Assembly (NCBI GenBank): GCA_037179515.1
Contig: JAXCGZ010019466.1
Location: 1 to 10,000, forward strand
DNA length: 10,000 nucleotides
Reading direction: 5' to 3'
Origin: Halocaridina rubra
Lineage: Eukaryota > Arthropoda > Malacostraca > Decapoda > Atyidae
Shown here: piece by piece, positions 1 to 7,805 of the stretch
Layout of the letters: each line of letters opens with the position of its first letter
Numbering within the stretch: position 1 is the stretch's first letter
Made by a program: the position numbers and the translations under genes
The notes under the pieces: model-generated
What the model was told of the DNA's origin: nothing
The model's database searches: none
The model's input: the letters and a program-made list of their open reading frames with translations, nothing else

Positions 1-1299
1 TTTTTTCCAGCTGGCATTGTTTGTGGCCGGATTCATCTCTTTGATTGCATTCTGAATATTTTGACGGCATGTAGCAGTCGTGTAGTTACGCCAAGTAAGT
101 CTTCAGTGAGAATTCTTTGTCCGAGATCCATGGATTCAACCAGGTTCGCCAGGGCATTTCGTGTGTAGAGGGCCTTGAAAGCACGAATAACGCCTTGATC
201 CATAGGCTGAATCAGTGATGTCGTATTCGGTGGCAGGAACTCTACTTGAACACCGGCATATTGGAGATCAGTTGCGTGGCCACCAGCATTATCCATCAAA
301 AAAAGAACTTTAAATTCAAGGCCCTTCTCCGCAAGATAAAACTTTGACCTGAGGGATAAAGCATTGGTGAAACCAGTCCGATGTGAGGCTTTTCGTGATC
401 CAGGCCTTAGAGTTATGCATCCAATACACTAGCAGCAGATTCTTATTCTTATTCTTCAAAGCCCTAGGGTTTTTAGACTTGTAGATAAGCCTGGGCTTTA
501 ACATGACACCCGCAGCATTCCCGCACATGATGAGGGTAATGCGGTCTTTGTGCGCTATAAATACCAGGGCTTTAGCTTCTTCCTTAAAGAGAAAAGTGTG
601 AGATGGCATTTTATTCCAAAATAAGTCAGTCTTATCCATGTTAAAGACTTGCTCAGGAGCATATTCGCCTTCCTCAATAATTTTCTTGAAGTTGTTTTTC
701 ACGTAATCTTCAGCTGCAGCTGTATCTGCAGAGGCACCTTCGCCATGAACCGAAATGCTTTTTAGGCCATAGAGTTTTTGAAATTTGGCGAACCATCCCT
801 TGCTTGCCACGAACGATTGTTTCCTTGGTGGAGAATCGCTGCAGGGTCCTGGTTGTGGGTCGTCAATATCTTCTCCCTCCTCCTCTCCTCGGTCGCCACT
901 GTCGTCGTCGGGTTCGTTTGCAGCGAATTTCTCGTACAGCTTCTTCGCCTTTGTTTGTATGATATTGGTGTCTAAGTTGATGTTCTTCTTCCTGCAATCA
1001 GCAATCCACAGGGCCAAAGCAGATTCCATCTGTACTGTTATCTTCTTGCTGGGTGTTACGACCCTCTTCGCTGTTTTACTAAAAGAAATAGTCGCTGTTT
1101 TCCTGATATTTGCCTCGACCTTTTTGATGTATCAAACAGTAGATTGGTTGATGCCGAAATGGCGGCCGACATCCGCGAACCTTCTTCCTTCCTTCAGCAT
1201 ATCTAACAGTTTGACCTTTTCTGTTAAGGTCAACATCTTCCTTTGCCGCATAGGCTTACTACCAGAAGCCTTAGAAGATGAAGGACGCTTGGGAGGCAT
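1..1299 (-). pseudogene. Tigger transposase, disrupted and C-terminally cut by the window edge
   Basis: The start at 1299 (MPPKRPSSSK...) opens a pogo-type helix-turn-helix (psq fold) around codons 20-60. A CENP-B/Tc5-type second DNA-binding domain follows (KGWFAKFQKLYG near 760-800). The catalytic domain shows the first Asp in NMDKTDLFW (about 620-645), the second in DNAGGH (about 280-296) and the third in QPMDQGVI (about 190-212). The last two are separated by 30 residues, as in the DD30D-type cores of Tigger/pogo. Three lesions break it: TGA at 1134-1132 (codon 56), a frameshift near 339-345, and another near 60-66 after which the true frame continues as NIQNAIKEMNP to the window start. 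With only these three breaks the copy looks fairly young. It is not functional as one reading frame. Confidence 0.9.
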
Positions 1300-1514
1300 T
1301 GCAAAGGTTGAAATACGAAAGTTTCACAAAATCACAAGCACAATGCGAACGGCTCACACGTGAGTAGACTGAACGGGTGAGGCGAGACAATGGAAGATGC
1401 TGGGAGAATGAAGCTTCAATCGAAAAGCCAGTCAGACCCCATGATACAGAACATACAGAAAAACAATTCGGTTATTCATCGTCTCCCACCCATTAGCCAA
1501 TAGCATCCCATGTA

Positions 1515-1905
1515 CTATCTCACATAGGTGCGACCCTTTGCGTTTTCCAAGACGCCAATACAGTGCACGCTATCGTACAGTGTTTTACAAGGTGCAATAC
1601 TGTGAGTTACATGTTTAAATTTATGTTTTTTACTATTTTTTACTGTTTTATTATTCTTAGGCTAGGAAATACTTTTTTTATCAGTAAAATAATGAAAATA
1701 CTGGAAACTTTAATATGTACTAGCTCACGTAGGTACAACCCTTTGCGTTTTTCGAGACGCCGATACCTGTATCGTACTTTCTATTGTGCAGAGGTACATG
1801 TTTAAATTTGTTTTTTAGTATTTTTTTACTGTTTTATCATTCTTAGGCTGGGAAATACTTTTTTATCAATAAAATAATGAAAAAAAAAATTCAATAAAAT
1901 AATTA
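1515..1905 (-). repeat. Two ~190-205 bp subterminal tandem repeat units in the Tigger 5' region
   Basis: Two diverged copies of one unit lie side by side. The block reading ACCCTTTGCGTTTT occurs at about 1533 and again at about 1738, and the block ATTCTTAGGCT occurs at 1653 and 1839. Spacings of 205 and 186 differ because the first unit carries an extra short segment. The same unit, in the opposite orientation, is present in about five copies in the related element at 7806-9279. It is non-coding. A role as transposase binding or spacing DNA is possible but not shown. Confidence 0.8.
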
Positions 1906-2012
1906 AAATACTGAAAATTTTAATATTTCCACATATGGATTCTCGCTTATACCCAGAAAAAAAAAAGCTCTCCAAAAAAAACCGCGATGTGCTGAATTTG
2001 CCAAAGGTGAAT

Positions 2013-2035
2013 CGCGATATAGCAAGGGTTCACTG
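2013..2035 (-). repeat. Terminal inverted repeat of the left Tigger element
   Basis: On the minus strand it begins CAGTGAACCCTTGC and ends with ATCGCG. It closely matches the plus-strand end at 7806 (CAGTGATCCTTCGC) and more loosely the far end at 9279. The adjoining TA at 2036-2037 is the expected target duplication. A second GCG-containing box lies about 25 bases further in. Confidence 0.85.
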
Positions 2036-2039
2036 TATA

Positions 2040-2191
<152 letters not shown>

Positions 2192-2363
2192 TGAGTCAAG
2201 TTAAAATAATATATCCCAACAATAAAAAAGGAGCAACATTTTTTTACGTAAGTATAATTTAAGAGTTAAGTGGTTGCAAGAAGGATTATCATTAATTAAT
2301 CCTGAAAATATGTGTGTACTCTGTTTTTTATATGAACTCACTTCTTTTATCCTCCCTATGCAG

Positions 2364-2535
2364 TTCTTCAGAAATTTAATCACTACGTAGAGTCATGCGC
2401 AGATAAAAAGAAGTTCATTGCGAGATTCCTTGAATCATCAAATTGCAACAATATTCTTCAGTTGCTGAAAAAGAAGTATGTCAAGATTTGTGAAACAAAA
2501 GTCATATTCCAGAGCCTCACTCATGTTGTGGTCAA
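2364..2535 (+). CDS. URB1: URB1/Npa1-like protein, internal exon A
   Basis: URB1/Npa1 is a very large nucleolar helical-repeat protein that acts in early pre-60S particles, with partners known in yeast as Npa2/Urb2, Dbp6, Nop8 and Rsa3. This exon has an upstream pyrimidine-rich tract and TGCAG ending at 2363, and a consensus GTAAGT donor at 2536. The only open frame takes two leading bases, then 56 codons starting LQKFNHYVESCADKKKF, and leaves AA to be finished by the next exon. The segment NNILQLLKKKYVKICET and the following helix resemble the region of the animal URB1 N-terminus just before the conserved 'NIVKKL' helix. An alternative acceptor AG at 2371 would remove eight bases. Upstream exons are outside the window. 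The identification comes from recalled family sequence, not a search. Confidence 0.8.
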
Positions 2536-2548
2536 GTAAGTGTTCCTT

Positions 2549-2629
2549 CTTTTTATTTTGTATATAGTTTTTGCAGAGTTCTCAGCTTTTTTTTATTTTT
2601 GTATATAGTTTATGCAGTGTTCTCAGGCT
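2549..2629. repeat. 41-bp direct duplication in the intron between exons A and B
   Basis: Two adjacent copies of a T-rich unit containing GTATATAGTTT.TGCAG.GTTCTCAG are seen, with the GTATATAG core at 2560 and 2601. The intron (2536-2836) is only 301 bases and otherwise holds nothing recognisable. Each copy contains a TGCAG that resembles a weak acceptor. Confidence 0.75.
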
Positions 2630-2836
2630 TTATACTCTTAAATTATGACAATAAACTAATCTTTGTTGTATGATTTATGTGTCACTAGTAGCCCCCATAT
2701 GTTAACAGGAACAGTGAATGGATGGCCGTAGTCTAACACCGATTATTTTTCTTTTAAATTTAATGGTCTTGAATGTAATCAGTAAGTTTCAGACTAAAGT
2801 GACTTGCAATACGTATATTTTTCTTTTATTTTGCAG

Positions 2837-2979
2837 TATTTCAAAAGAGTCAAGCCGCCACGTAGATGTTGCATTTAATATTGCTTCCCAGATGATGAAG
2901 ACCTGTCTTATTCGCATTTATGAAATGCTCTGTGAAGATAGATACGACAGAATTAATGTTGCACTATCATTTCTTACAG
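2837..2979 (+). CDS. URB1: URB1/Npa1-like protein, internal exon B
   Basis: The acceptor is TTCTTTTATTTTGCAG ending at 2836 and the donor is ACAG|GTAACT at 2980. The first base completes an Asn codon begun in exon A, then 47 codons follow (ISKESSRHVDVAFNIASQ... to ...RINVALSFLT), and one G carries over to exon C. The phase joins cleanly to both neighbours. The peptide lines up with the URB1 family stretch that in vertebrates reads roughly NIVKKL...ICESLY...A.ACL.LM, that is, two amphipathic helices ending in a hydrophobic ALSFLT segment. The last 16 coding bases are the first unit of a tandem array that continues into the intron, so several equivalent donors follow the real one. Confidence 0.85.
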
Positions 2980-3133
2980 GTAACTACTTTATATGTTGCC
3001 CTATCATTTCTTACAGGTAACTACTTTATATGTTGTGCTATAATTTCTTACAGGTAACTACTTTATATGTTGCGCTATTATTTCTTACAGGTAATTACTC
3101 TATATATATCGCTATCATTTCTTACAGGTAACT
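2964..3133 (+). repeat. Five-copy 37-bp tandem repeat spanning the exon B splice donor
   Basis: The unit contains CTATCATTTCTTACAG then GTAACTACTTTATATGTTG. Units start at 2964, 3001, 3038, 3075 and 3112, the last being partial. The repeated donor-like GT lies at 2980, 3017, 3054, 3091 and 3128, exactly 37 bases apart, and four of the five read GTAACT. Only the first unit overlaps coding sequence. Because 37 is not a multiple of three and a TAA follows in frame at 3018-3020, use of any later donor would put a premature stop into URB1. Confidence 0.95.
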
Positions 3134-3287
3134 ACATTGTAGTTGTGGTCTTAAAAGCGTCAAAATATAGTTTGAAATTAGTTTAAGATTAAAAATGTGA
3201 TTATGATCCAATATTACACAATAAGTTTGAGGAATGGAATACAATTCTACACAAGTTTATTTATTTGTCTATCTATATACCTTTTCT

Positions 3288-3652
3288 AAGAGATTGATTA
3301 GGGAGGAGCAGTGTGGTTTCAGGAGAGGAAGAGGATGTGTGGATCAGGTGTTTTCGGTAAGCCAGGTGATTGTGAGAAAGTCTTAGGGAAAGATAGGGAC
3401 ACTTTTTGTGGGCCTTTATTGATTCAGAGAAAGCATATCACAGGGTTGACAGAGAGGTGTTATAGTGTGTTCTGACTGTATGGAATAAATGGAAGTTTGT
3501 TAAATGCGATGAAGAGCTTTCACATGAATAGTAGAGCATGTTTGAGCCAGGAGTGGTATGAGTGATTGGTTTGAGGTGAATGTAGGGTTACGTCAAGGTT
3601 GTGTAATGTTGCCGTGGTTGTTTAATTTGTATATGGATGGAGTGGTTGGAAG
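3288..3652 (+). pseudogene. RTE-like reverse transcriptase, first half (broken)
   Basis: Translating across frames gives RLIREEQCGFRRGRGCVDQV from 3291. After a frame change comes AFIDSEKAYHRVDREVL, in which the first catalytic Asp lies in the FIDSEKAY motif. Later come YGINGSLLNAMKSFHMNS and, in another frame, SDWFEVNVGLRQGC followed by PWLFNLYMDGVVG up to 3652. These are the finger and palm motifs of a non-LTR reverse transcriptase. Several stops (for example TAG in the frame after VIVRKS) and at least three frame changes show it is dead. The frame is cut at 3653-3654 by the element at 3655-4618 and resumes at 4621. Confidence 0.85.
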
Positions 3653-3939
3653 TACACTCACCTCTTGGAATGACGCGAGGATAGTTTCTCAGAAGACACA
3701 TGTAATGTAAAATTTGCGTGATGTAACCAGTCATTTTCCATAAGAAACAATGATAATAGGCATAGATACGTTCCACAACCATACTTAAACACACTATGCC
3801 AAAGATATAAGATAAGTAAAACATAATTTATAAGTACATAGCAAAGCAGAAAGACCTCTAGATATTTACATTAACATACAAATAGTGCACAGTATAAAAG
3901 ATATACAGATTTACTGTACAGTACACAAATTAACGCACT

Positions 3940-4225
3940 CTATTATGCGGTGGGCAACAGAAATACACTGGGACGTGCTTGGTGGCAGTGAGCACATAAC
4001 TAAGGGGATGCAAGAAGAGGAGGAGGATGTGGGAGAACGAATCTCTATCTACAAACGTAAACAAAGATAAAATAAGAATAAAAGATAACGATAGCAAGAA
4101 TAAAAAACTAAAAAAATAAATTCATGCAATGCCTGAATGTAAAGCACATTTTACTCACTCTATATATGGTGAGCTACAGGCATGGGACGAGCGTAGTGGC
4201 GGTGAGCACCTGTACTCTCATCATC
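3940..4225. repeat. ~214-bp direct repeat inside the nested Tigger-type element
   Basis: The stretch from ACTCTATTATGCGGTGGG through GGGACGTGCTTGGTGGCAGTGAGCAC (split here at about 3945-3994) recurs in diverged form at about 4155-4209, with the GGGACG core at 3970 and 4184. The copy at 9415 shows one such block at about 9690-9750. The arrangement resembles the ~200-bp subterminal repeats of the other Tigger family in this window. Confidence 0.65.
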
Positions 4226-4322
4226 GCTCATAACGGGCCAACGCTTGAAGTTTTATTGCCTTTCTCACTCTTTTGGGAGTAGAAGCACTTCCACAGTCTT
4301 TTCCTGTGTGTTTACTTGCCAT
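4221..4322 (-). pseudogene. N-terminal stub of a second Tigger-family transposase
   Basis: A 33-codon frame starts at 4322 with MASKHTGKDCGSAS, continues TPKRVRKAIKLQALARYER and stops at TGA 4223-4221. The basic PKRVRKAI.L..L stretch is how Tigger-like transposases commonly begin, just ahead of the first helix-turn-helix. No later transposase motif (CENP-B-type domain, catalytic Asp residues) follows inside the element. It is too short to bind or cut DNA and is best read as what remained after internal deletion. The plus-strand element at 7806-9279 kept an equivalent stub of a different family. Confidence 0.7.
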
Positions 4323-4490
4323 GATAGATATGTATATAAAAATCTACAAAAAACACAAACCTTACCACAAAAACTGTTAGAACAAGCGATATATCCACAC
4401 AGTATGCTGGGTAAAGAGAGACTGAAGCACATGGCAGCATGGCGGGAAAGTGCCTCCGTGGTGGTCGCTTATTTACTAATACTAATATAA

Positions 4491-4511
4491 TTTTTTTTTT
4501 TTTTTTTTTTT
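4491..4511. repeat. T21 homopolymer followed by C5
   Basis: Twenty-one consecutive T (4491-4511) and then five C lie inside the nested Tigger-type element. It could be slippage within the element or the tail of a small reverse-oriented retrotransposed insert. No flanking duplication was recognised. The length is also vulnerable to sequencing error. Confidence 0.9.
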
Positions 4512-4620
4512 CCCCCAAGCACGTTACTCGCGCATTTCATATTTTTTTTACTATTATTTTTTGGACGCGTTATTCCAATTTCGCGTATTATAGAAACGCG
4601 TAAAGAGTGAGTTGACTGTA

Positions 4621-5430
4621 ATTGAAAGAGTATCACACAGAGGGTTGGAATTAGTGGGTGAGTATGGAAGGTTGTGGAAATTGAATCAATAGCTATTTGC
4701 AGATGATACAGCACTGATGGCTGATACTGAGAATGAAATGATTTGCTCGGTGACAGAGTTTGTTAGGGTGTGTGAAAGAAGGAAGTTGTGAATGAATATT
4801 GTTAAATGTAAAGTTATGAGGAGTGTTAATATTGGTAGACTGAATGTAGGAGTGAAGAAGTTGAAAGTTTTAAGTATCTGGGGTCACACGTATCAAGGAA
4901 TGGATGTTGAGGTAAGTCATAGAGTGAATGAAGCGAGTAAATATTTAGGTGAACCAAAAAGTGTGATGAGAAATAGGTATTTGGGAACGAATGCAAAGAG
5001 AAGGATATATGAAGGTGTGATTGTGCCAACAGTATTGTATGGAGCAGATTTGGAATACGGTAGAGGTTGAAAAAATAAGTTCAATGTATTGGAGATGAGA
5101 TGTTTGAAAAGTATGATTGGTATACCTTGAATAAATAAAGTGAGAAATGTGGAGATCAACCAGTGAGCGGGTGTTGAAAGAAGGGTTTTGGATAGGTTAT
5201 ATCAGAGTGTGTTGAGTTAGTTTGGACACGTGGAAAGGATGAGTGATGAAAGCATAGTGAAGAGAGTGTGGAGTCCAGAAGTGGCTGGAGTTAGGCCAAG
5301 AAGAAGACCTAGAATGAAATGGATGACTGGCATGAAAAGGGCATTGGATGCACGTGAAATGTCAGTGGAGTAGGGAAGAAATCGTGCAAGAGATAGGAAT
5401 GAGTGGAGGAAGATTGTGTATAGGTGACAT
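4621..5430 (+). pseudogene. RTE-like reverse transcriptase second half and C-terminal region (broken)
   Basis: Coding resumes after the nested insertion with GLELVGEYGRLWKLNQ, an in-frame TAG at 4690-4692, and then LFADDTALMADTENEM, which carries the catalytic FADD (4696-4707). The thumb region follows (VSHRVNEASKYLG, MRNRYLGTNAKRRIYEGVIV, PTVLYGAD). The RTE-type C-terminal block is FGHVERMSDESIVKRVW, then GVRPRRRPRMKWMTGMKRAL, and, past a stop, DRNEWRKIVY near 5395-5420. An expected short segment between the basic thumb and 'KVLSIWG' is compressed, and several stops occur. The copy is inactive, but the order of motifs identifies it well. Confidence 0.88.
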
Positions 5431-5950
5431 AAGCCAAAGGGATTTCTCGCACCTGCCAGGTCAGCAAACAGTGATGACAGGTGTTAGGGAGTTGCCATGT
5501 GATGAAGCAGTGGGGGTAAACCAGCTGTGGCTATTGGGCCCACCTACCTTGTAGGTGACCCAAGCAGGGTGGTAGGGGGGAAATTTGGCAACTCTTTATC
5601 CCCAAGGAGCTAAGAGGAGTGGTTGAGGTGTGTGTTGATTGTGGTGAATGTGTATTTTCTGCAAGGGGGAATGGGATCGTGTATATGTAAATGGATCTGT
5701 ATACAGAAGCAATAATCTCCCTTATAAAGGGAGTGGCTGACTCAGAGAATAAACTAGACATTGTGGGAAGAAAATACAAAGGAGGGGATTCCAAATCTCT
5801 ACGCTTTGTTCCATTTAATTGACTGTTATGTCACGCAGGGGAACACAGAGGAGGTATTCTTGTCTCCCCCTCCTCAGGGAGCATATTTGCACAGTTGGAA
5901 AAATAAGAGTACAGTTTCCATTCTAAGTAACTAATGGACACCATTAATTA
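5431..5950. other. Unresolved intron stretch, probably including the RTE 3' tail
   Basis: No gene is supported here. The first ~120 bases keep an open plus frame ending ELPCDEAVGVNQLWLLGPPTL (split: ELPCDEAVGV / NQLWLLGPPTL) at about 5552, which looks like the tail of the retrotransposon's coding or trailing region. From about 5555 to 5950 the sequence is non-repetitive at this scale. It contains a CCCTTATAAAGGG-like palindrome near 5710 and a purine/pyrimidine-rich GGAGG...CCTCC pair near 5850-5878, with no recognised protein, RNA or terminal repeat. Confidence 0.5.
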
Positions 5951-7014
5951 CCTATGGCATTACCCTTTCTTTCTGTTCTTTGATTTCCAGTTTTCTTTCT
6001 GACCATTTTATATCTGTAGTTGTTGATGGTGCAACATCTAGCCCTTTCTCTGTTACCAGTGGTGTTCCACAGTGCTCAGTCCTTTCACTTACTCTGTTCC
6101 TTCTCTTCTTCAATGATCCTCTACAGTCCCCATCTTCCTCTCTTCTTCATGCCTTTGCTGATGATTCTACCCTTCACTTTTCCTTAACCTTTTCTTCACA
6201 ACCTTCATCTGCTACTCATAATCAGTCTCGTATCATTCTTTCCTCTATTCTCAACTCCGATTTGCGGAGGGTATCTGATTGGGGCACTCAAAATTTAGTT
6301 AATTGCAATGCCTCCAAGACGCAGTTTCTGGCTATCTCTTTATTTTCTTCTCCTCTTGATAACCCTATTGCCTTCAAAACTAACGAAATTTACCCTCTTA
6401 ATTCTATCAACATATTAGGAATCCATATAGCCTCTAACTTGTCTTGGAGGAATCACATAATCAAAATTTCTAAATCTTCATCCAAAAAATTGGGGGTTGT
6501 GATTCATGTTCGTTATTACTTTTCCTCTTAACAGTTACTTAAAATCTATAAAGGTCTTATCCATCCTTGCTTAAAATACTGCTCACACATCTGGGGTGGT
6601 GCTTCTTATACTTATCTCCATGATAGGGTTGAATCTAAGGCAGTCAGACTCATTAATGATCCTTCTCTTTCTTCTAATCTGGATTCTCTCTCTCTTTGCT
6701 GTAAGGTGTCTTCCCTTTCGCTTTTCTATCGCTACTACTTCCATCGCTGCTTTGATGAGTTGGCGAGTTGCATCCCTCCCCCACTGCCGAGACCGCGTAA
6801 CACTCGCCAAGCAACCTCATTTCACAGGTACTTTGTGGAAAATTGTAGCTCGCGGATTGGTTGATGCAGCGACTGCTTCTTCCCATCTACCTCCAGACTC
6901 TGGAACTCTTCCTCCTTCTGTCTTTCCTAATTCTTATGACCTATCATTCTTCAAAGCGGATCTATCGTCATCTCAAGGTCTAATCCTCCATATTTCTAGG
7001 TCCTCTGTACTTTG
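5950..7014 (+). pseudogene. Jockey-like reverse transcriptase C-terminal half (broken)
   Basis: The frame through 5980-6528 reads VVVDGATSSP, then SGVPQCSVLSLTLFLLFFND, the catalytic FADD at 6154-6165 (HAFADDSTLHF), LVNCNASKTQFLAISLF, NILGIHIASNLSWRNHI and SKKLGVVIH. After TAA at 6529-6531 the same frame goes on: LLKIYKGLIHPCLKYCSHIWGG (split KYCSHIWGG), DRVESKAVRLINDPSL, SLSLFYRYYFHRCFDELA. It then changes frame near 6850-6890 (FFPSTSRLWNS) and again near 6905 (PPSVFPNSYDLSFFKADL) to the end near 7014. The family PQG motif is PQC and the following Pro is Leu. One stop, at least two frameshifts and these changes make it inactive. Confidence 0.9.
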
Positions 7015-7173
7015 ATTGTTTTTTCTGTCTGTTGTTTCCTTTGTATAACATTACCTCATCTCTGTCTTGTCCTTAACCTTTTTCTTTTCCTTCGTCTTGA
7101 TTTTTTCTCGTGCCCAGGCCTTTATTGATGAGGGCAGTTTTTGCCTGTCCTGGTGTCTATCATAAAAAAAAAA
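5950..7173 (+). mobile_element. 5'-truncated jockey-like non-LTR retrotransposon with short poly-A
   Basis: Homology begins about 5950 in the middle of the reverse transcriptase (TYGITLSFCSLISSFLSD) and runs through the protein end at about 7014. A ~150-base pyrimidine-rich 3' untranslated region follows, ending in CAT and then ten A (7164-7173). Truncation on the left and a poly-A on the right are the normal signature of LINE insertion. The clade is given as jockey-like from the RT and C-terminal motifs; CR1-related assignment cannot be excluded. Orientation is sense with URB1. No target site duplication was identified. Confidence 0.85.
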
Positions 7174-7551
7174 TACTAAGTTCATCATTGATAATGTTCA
7201 ACTGCTAAGAAAAGTTTCTTGTAGATTGCAACAGCTTTATAAAACAAGTAGAGAGAGCTCTTATTGTCAATGAAGTATTCAGATGGTATATTTCTATGGT
7301 TTTATGGGAAATCCTTATAATACACTTAACATATGCAGTAGGAATTTCTATGTTATATTAGCTTATCCAGCATGGAAAACCGTGAATTATTTAGCTATTG
7401 ATAGTGGAGGAGAAAGAATTCTCTCCAATGTAAACAGATTGAATTGGGTTTATTATTGTGTCCATCCTACTAGCATCGGTGGGATTTGCCATTACCTTAA
7501 AAAAAAAGAAGTTCATGTATAAAAATGAATGAATTTAATTCTTCCCCTCAG
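7174..7551. other. Intron remainder before exon C, nothing recognised
   Basis: The sequence is AT-rich with no protein similarity, terminal repeat or RNA fold that I recognise. A plus-strand open frame at 7283-7522 has no recognisable motif and ends in a lysine run from an A8 tract, so it is not called. The pyrimidine-rich TTCTTCCCCTCAG at its end is the acceptor for exon C. Confidence 0.7.
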
Positions 7552-7749
7552 GCCTGGCATCTGTGGGAGGAGAAGCAGCACAAGAGATTTTCTATGGCCT
7601 CGATTGGCAGAATGTTTGTTTCAAACGCATTAAGAACATTCGTTCCAAGGCTGTAGCGATAGATGTTCGTGGGCAGTACATCCATCTCCTCGTTGCAATA
7701 CTGGGCGAAGCAGGTCCGGGTGTCATTGAAGAATTCTTGGAAACCGAAG
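7552..7749 (+). CDS. URB1: URB1/Npa1-like protein, internal exon C
   Basis: The acceptor CCCCTCAG ends at 7551 and the donor GAAG|GTAATG starts at 7750. Joined to the G left by exon B, it reads GLASVGGEAAQEIFYGLDW, then QNVCFKRIKNIRSKAVAID, VRGQYIHLLVAILGEAGPGV and IEEFLETE, leaving one G. This is the best-conserved part of the three. Vertebrate URB1 has at this place a block like 'G..AARD..S.FDLN.KTLY.LV..RD..G..DVR.AY..F.LSFL..GD......VLE', so the order G-D-(V/R)-Y-hydrophobic helix is shared. In the family this region belongs to the N-terminal Npa1 helical repeats that scaffold early 60S precursors in the nucleolus. The next exon is beyond 10000. Confidence 0.9.
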
Positions 7750-7805
7750 GTAATGTTTAGTTTTAATTTTACACAGTTTTATTCATTTGTAAATATACAG
7801 ATATA

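Larger units (their letters stand above)
1..2035 (-). mobile_element. Tigger (pogo/Tc1-mariner) DNA transposon, 3' end outside window
   Basis: This is a cut-and-paste DNA transposon on the minus strand. Its outer end is at 2035: read on the minus strand it starts CAGTGAACCCTTGC followed by an ATCGCG box, the form expected of Tigger terminal repeats, and it is flanked by TA at 2036-2037, the usual target site of this superfamily. Inward come about 640 bases of non-coding 5' region with tandem repeats, then the transposase from 1299 down to the window edge. The element runs out of the window at base 1, so the C-terminal coding end and the second terminal repeat are not seen. A plus-strand relative lies at 7806-9279 and shares the 5' leader and first codons. 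It sits in the URB1 intron, antisense to the host gene. Confidence 0.9.
3655..4618 (-). mobile_element. 964-bp non-autonomous Tigger-type element nested in the RTE copy
   Basis: The ends are imperfect inverted repeats: CACTCACCTC...GACGCG at 3655 and, read from 4618 on the minus strand, CAGTCAACTC...TACGCG. Both edges carry TA (3653-3654 and 4619-4620). The reverse transcriptase reading on the left (LYMDGVVG) continues on the right (GLELVGEYGRLW, then FADD), so the borders are firm. Inside, the minus strand keeps only a short start of a transposase (4322-4221), an internal ~214-bp direct repeat and a T21 run. It is therefore an internally deleted derivative moved by another copy's transposase. 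A second, truncated copy starts at 9415. This is a different Tigger family from the elements at 1-2035 and 7806-9279. Confidence 0.88.
3285..5710 (+). mobile_element. 5'-truncated RTE/BovB-like non-LTR retrotransposon, interrupted
   Basis: This is a copy-and-paste retrotransposon remnant whose reverse transcriptase and C-terminal region can be followed in broken frames from about 3288 to 3652 and, after an inserted DNA transposon, from 4621 to about 5430. The left edge falls inside the reverse transcriptase, as expected from 5' truncation during target-primed insertion. The arrangement (QCGFRRGRGCVDQ, LRQGC..PWLFNLYMDGV, FADD, VLYG, FGHVERM, RPRMKWM, RNEWR) matches RTE/BovB-type proteins. The right end is uncertain: no poly-A or clear short tail repeat was found, and the non-coding tail may end anywhere between about 5550 and 5800. 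It lies in sense orientation in the URB1 intron. Confidence 0.8.

Noticed and set aside
785..1363. 192-codon plus-strand open frame
   Set aside because: It lies antisense over the Tigger transposase, whose minus-strand reading has clear domains. It is a shadow frame.
2964..3133. Regular 37-bp repeats considered as a CRISPR array
   Set aside because: The units are directly adjacent with no unique spacers, lie at an exon-intron border, and the context is eukaryotic.
3588..3824. Minus-strand open frame, and its counterparts at 9393-9633
   Set aside because: They recur only because the same non-coding part of a Tigger-type element is present twice. There are no protein motifs.
4917..5159. Minus-strand frames opposite the RTE reverse transcriptase
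   Set aside because: The plus strand carries the ordered RT motifs, so these are antisense shadows.
5531..5794. Minus-strand 87-codon open frame
   Set aside because: It has low-complexity Ser/Thr/Pro composition and no similarity, and lies opposite the likely retrotransposon tail.
5840..5880. GGAGG...CCTCC inverted pair as a possible structured RNA
   Set aside because: The stem is short and purine/pyrimidine-biased, with no supporting flanking elements.
7283..7522. 79-codon plus-strand open frame in the intron before exon C
   Set aside because: There is no recognisable motif, it ends in a lysine run from an A tract, and it has no phase-compatible splice sites linking it to URB1.
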